64,000 bases of DNA from Symbiodinium microadriaticum (taxonomy: Eukaryota > Sar > Dinophyceae > Suessiales > Symbiodiniaceae), in the NCBI GenBank assembly GCA_001939145.1, contig LSRX01000358.1, positions 556,384-620,383 on the forward strand, written 5' to 3'. The position numbers were made by a program, and so were the translations under genes. Shown piece by piece: positions 60,252 through 64,000 of this stretch (its first letter is position 1; each line of letters starts with the position of its first letter). The notes under the pieces were generated by a model, which saw only the letters and a list, made by a program, of their open reading frames with translations, had not been told where the DNA came from and ran no database searches.

Positions 60252-60685
60252 ATGATGACTTGACACCTCTTGATACCCGAGCCCGGTGTTGCAATCGTCA
60301 AAGGCACCTCCTAAGATCCTTTTGGCAAAGAGACTTTGCAAGGTTGTGGCCTCAGAATTCGAAGACTGCAAAACGAAACGTTTTTAGAGCCGCCTTCCGT
60401 ATCTGAAAGGGGCCTTCAAGCCCTAAAGGGGCAGGGCAACTCCGATGGACCCCTGGGTTGCAGGCCCAAGCAGCATTTTGAAGTCCAGAGCCATAAATTC
60501 GTCTAGTGCCTTGGAAGGCAGTTTGCAAGGAGTGTTTTTTGTTAAAGCCTCCAGAATTCAAAAAGACTGCGGACCACACCTTTGGGTATTTTCAAGCGAG
60601 ACACTAACCTAGCTTGGCACTCAAAACCAAGCTGCACGTTGGTGGCCTGGTTGAATCGGAGGCCTGGCGGCGCGTCCTTGATCAC

Positions 60686-61987
60686 ATGGGATTCCGCTGA
60701 CCTGGCGTTCAGCTCAGCTCGGAAGATGCTAAGCACGCAGAAGCCTGATATGCTCCTAACTTGGCTGACGGTATCGAAGCTTCATCAGCTTGCTCGCTTT
60801 TGCATGTTCTTACATTTTGCTGCTCCATTTCTTCAAGGCATCATGAGCTTCTTTGACAACAAGCTGGTTGGCCCTCGAAGTGGGGCGGCCAGGGCTACAC
60901 ACGAGGCCGGGTTCAAGTGCTGCTTATGGCCTTAAGGAATGCGCTTCTTTTCGAGAGGAGGAAGCCTCCAGTGCTGAATTTGCACTCCAGTGCCGGGAGC
61001 CCGACAGCGCAGTCAGTGTCACCCGTTTTTACAGAAGGGTTGATGTGATCCATACGGGGACTACTGTAGGCTTATCAAGGGGATACTAGGAGTTTAGACC
61101 ATAGCTTATATGACGTCAAGCTTGACTTGGAACTTCGGCAGCCTACATGAGCCATAATCTAGACTCCCTACAGGGGTTACATGCGGGATTCTATACGGAC
61201 TGCTGTAGGGGACACTAGGAGTTTAGATTATTCATCACATTAGGTCCATTATAGGTCCCATCTAGGGGAGTATCGGGGATACATATGTGAGATTCCGCGG
61301 ACCTGGCGTTCAGCTCAGCTCGGAAGATGCTAAGCACGCAGAAGCCTGATATGCTCCTAACTTGGCTGACGGTATCGAAGCTTCATCAGCTCTGTCGATT
61401 TTGCACGCTCTTGCAGTCCCATCTTGAAAAAGCAGTACCACGATAGCCATCAAGCAGTGCAGTAAAACTGAAAGTTGTTTGATCCCCGCCGGATGGCGCC
61501 GGAATGGATGACAGCAGCCCCAACCCCCGTTGCTGCTCCAGTTTTTTCAAGGCATCATGAGCTTCTTTGACAACAGGTGGTTGGCCCTCGAAGTGGGGCG
61601 GCCAGGGCTACACACAAGGCCGGGTTCAAGTGCTGCTTATGGCCTTAAGGAATGCGCTTCTTTTCGAGAGGAGGAAGCCTCCAGTGCTGAATTTGCACTC
61701 CAGTGCCGGGAGCCCGACAGCGCAGTCAGTGTCACCCGTTTTTACAGAAGGGTTGATGTGATCCATACGGGGACTACTGTAGGCTTATCAAGGGGATACT
61801 AGGAGTTTAGACCATAGCTTATATGACGTCAAGCTTGACTTGGAACTTCGGCAGCCTACATGAGCCATAATCTAGACTCCCTACAGGGGTTACATGCGGG
61901 ATTCTATACGGACTACTGTAGGGGACACTAGGAGTTTAGATTATGGATCACATTAGGTCCATCATAGGTCCCATCTAAGGGAGTATA
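60686..61987. repeat. Tandem duplication of about 600-700 bp
   Basis: Two copies, about 60686-61287 and 61288-61987, share near-identical blocks: GGCGTTCAGCTCAGCTCGGA...TTCATCAGCT (60700, 61300) and GGCATCATGAGCTTCTTTGAC through ...GGTCCCATCTA (60836-61274, 61550-61982). The second copy has about 110 bases extra in the middle. The frame MALRNALLFERRKPP... is kept in both. It abuts a retroelement tail and may be part of that element. Confidence 0.88.
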
Positions 61988-62348
61988 TGCTCTTCTTCAC
62001 CATCTTGATGCCAGGGCAGGGGTGGTCAAGGGCTGGATTTTGCGCAAATGGAACTATGTGGGTCATCTACTTCGAATGAAAGAAGACACTATGCGGTCCA
62101 TTGTCTTGAGACATGGGGTTCCAGGTTTGTGGCATCAAGTAAGACCGGGACCTCGCAACATGCTTTGTCAGTGGGTTCATCATGTCGTTGTTGCCACGGG
62201 TCTATGTGTGTCTACTGGCGGTCCCAGCTGGCATGAGTTGCGTGAATTGGCCGCTGATCGTCAGCTTTGGGCTAGTCATCAACAGGCTGTGGCGGATCTG
62301 TATACTGCCAGACACCTCATTATGCAAAAACCTCTACTGACTGGGTGA
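61985..62348 (+). mobile_element. Non-LTR retrotransposon C-terminal remnant
   Basis: The frame VKGWILRKWNYVGHLLRMKE...RPGPRNMLCQW...ELAADRQLWASHQQAV ends at TGA 62346-62348. A W-x-x-x-GH-x-x-R-M motif followed by an ADR-x-x-W box is typical of the region after the reverse transcriptase in non-LTR elements. The catalytic part is absent. The frame 62358-62702 after it has no known motif. Confidence 0.6.
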
Positions 62349-62349
62349 A

Positions 62350-64000
62350 GTGGAAACATGCTCTTACTCATGAGTGCCACTGGGGATTGTGTTTGTTCGT
62401 GCACTGGAGCAGAGTCTGTGACTGCCATCTGGCTGGATGTCACAGAAGGGTGGCAGAGCTCGTCCGTTGAGTCCGCTTCGGATATATTCCATATTCTGGA
62501 AGTTGTACTTCGCTATCTGCGCTATGTCGGCAGTTGGCTTTCCTTTCAGGTTCTCCTCCCGCAAGATACTTTTGATCTCTTTGAGCATACTTTGTATGAT
62601 GTCACTCTCAAGTTCTATGCAAAATTTCGGAAAGTCGTCTCGTATCAAGTTGTGCCTGAAGCTTGGAGCCGCGAAGTGGCCAGTCTCGCATCACAGTCAT
62701 GAGTAATTACTGTCTTGTGGGTCAACCTGGTCAGTAAGGGCAGTCCCTTGTGAAAAAATAGGGGATACATATAAAGACGAGGAGCTTAGCCTATATGGTC
62801 CAGATGCAAAAGAACCCTGAGTGCGGCGGCCAGAAGCTGAGGCTGATGGAAGCTGCCGCAAGAGGCCCACTGACCTCGCCGGCAGTTGGTAGCTTCTCAA
62901 AACAGAAGGACCTCAATAAAGATCCCAAAATTTAGACGGACCCCAAACAAGTACCCCTAATTTGTGAAAACCCCCCTTTGTGCAAACGCGGGACAGTGAG
63001 CTCGGCGTGGCAGGAGGAGACACCAGCGGTTGTGGGGGTTAGGGTTCAGGGTTTAGGGTTTAGATTAATACGATCAACACGATAGAATGCATAAAAACGA
63101 AACGTTTAACTTATAGAAACCAAGAGAAGACCAGCGCAGAAACTGTGAAGAAGGGACCAAACTAGGACTCAAAAGTACCGCAAGTGCCAACAAATTACTC
63201 CGCGGACCTCCACCATGCCCATAACATATAGAGAGGCAAGCTTAGAGGTATTAAGTGGGTCATAACCTACTGTTCTGCACGGTTTTGGGTTACAGGTAGA
63301 GCCTGTAGAGCCAGGGTTGGGGTTGGGTTTTAGGGTTGTGTTTATAAAACCCCTAGGGCCTGTAGGGTTTAGGCTTTGGAGTGGAGAGTTTAGAGTTTAG
63401 GGTTCTTCGTAAATACCAATCTCGAAGCAAAGATCTACGGCAGCTTGCACTGGATACCAAACCTGAGGCATGTCAAGGACGATTGCAGAGCACCATTGCA
63501 ACTACGGTACAACTTGAAGTGCACGCACACACACAAACACACCAAAAAGCGCTTGGTACACATCCCGTCTACCGTCGGCATAGATTCGGTGTGCCCGCTC
63601 ATTTTGCTTGGTGTCGCCAATATCCTGCAACATGAGGTCACCCGTTGATGCGCGTGCCGGCAAGCCACGGCAGGCGCACCCATGCCCCTACGTAAAATTC
63701 AGGAGAAAAAGCATGCATGAACTGCACCTTGACAGTGCTTGCAAAAAGATGCCTAAAGCCACGCCGCAACAAGTCTCAACGGCCTGGCCATGTGGAGTTC
63801 GACAAGACCGTGTGGATGGAAAGCAGGTATCGGCCCCTGAATCATTCACAAAGAGCACCGAGCGCATCGTGTCTGCATGCCTTGTCATGAACTTTCTGGC
63901 ATGGCATCTGTTGAGGTAGCTTACAATCCCACAGCAGCCGGCCGGGGTTGCCAGCCTCAGGCCTCAAAGAGTTTGGGGTTTAGCCTTACGGTTTAGGGGG
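62350..64000. other. No gene recognised; telomere-like motifs
   Basis: TTAGGGTTCAGGGTTTAGGG is found at 63039-63058, and further TTTAGGG variants at about 63320-63405 and at the right edge (63970-64000). A short (CA)n lies near 63525. A block at about 62898-62970 (GAAGGACCTCAA..., CCCCTAATTTGTGAAAACCC) resembles one at 38445-38530, so it is a dispersed repeat. No convincing coding frame. Confidence 0.5.

Overview
The window looks like nuclear DNA of a dinoflagellate, most likely a symbiodiniacean or suessialean relative. The sequence evidence is: very low gene density; degenerate TTTAGGG / CCCTAAA telomere-type motifs scattered through intergenic and intronic DNA; genes cut into many small exons; introns that start with GC or GA as well as GT and whose ends share short direct repeats; and abundant decayed retroelements and satellites. 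No bacterial operon, rRNA or tRNA gene was found. Species is not determinable here.

Three multi-exon genes are well supported, all on the + strand and head to tail. (1) 10838-14929: a DUF1826-like domain fused to a complete COG0523/CobW GTPase metal chaperone. (2) 20442-26207: an HtrA/DegP-type serine protease with His, Asp and Ser triad exons, a PDZ region and a 14-nt microexon. (3) 33786-42260, probably continuing to 60251: a secreted or type I membrane receptor with signal peptide, Venus-flytrap (ANF/GABA-B-type) ligand-binding domain, cysteine-rich GCC2/GCC3 repeats, PilJ-like helical modules of the kind used by bacterial chemoreceptors, one C-terminal transmembrane helix and a very short tail. 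The third gene is the strongest candidate for an undescribed system. If it is one gene, its introns hold a complete LTR retrotransposon with 5-bp target-site duplications (42737-49693) and a second inverted-repeat-bounded region (50030-53609).

Layout: 1-3.1 kb no gene recognised; 3.1-5.1 kb G-rich and satellite tandem repeats; 5.4-6.1 kb frameshifted ankyrin relic; 6.81-7.51 kb a striking foldback element with three nested perfect palindromes; 7.5-10.8 kb no clear gene; 10.8-14.9 kb DUF1826-CobW; 15.9-18.2 kb decayed non-LTR retrotransposon with reverse transcriptase and zinc fingers; 20.4-26.2 kb HtrA; 26.2-33.8 kb mostly unexplained, with one 120-aa ORF and a satellite; 33.8-60.25 kb receptor exons with intronic mobile and simple-sequence DNA; 60.7-62.35 kb tandem duplication and a second retroelement tail; 62.35-64 kb telomere-like repeats and nothing recognised.

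Exon joins were worked out by hand from reading-frame continuity and family motifs. Boundaries marked approximate may be off by a few codons, and several expected exons (HtrA N-terminus and last strand, receptor middle) were not found. The window contains one 85-N gap (43603-43687) and single Ns at 7136 and 50148, all inside repeats.
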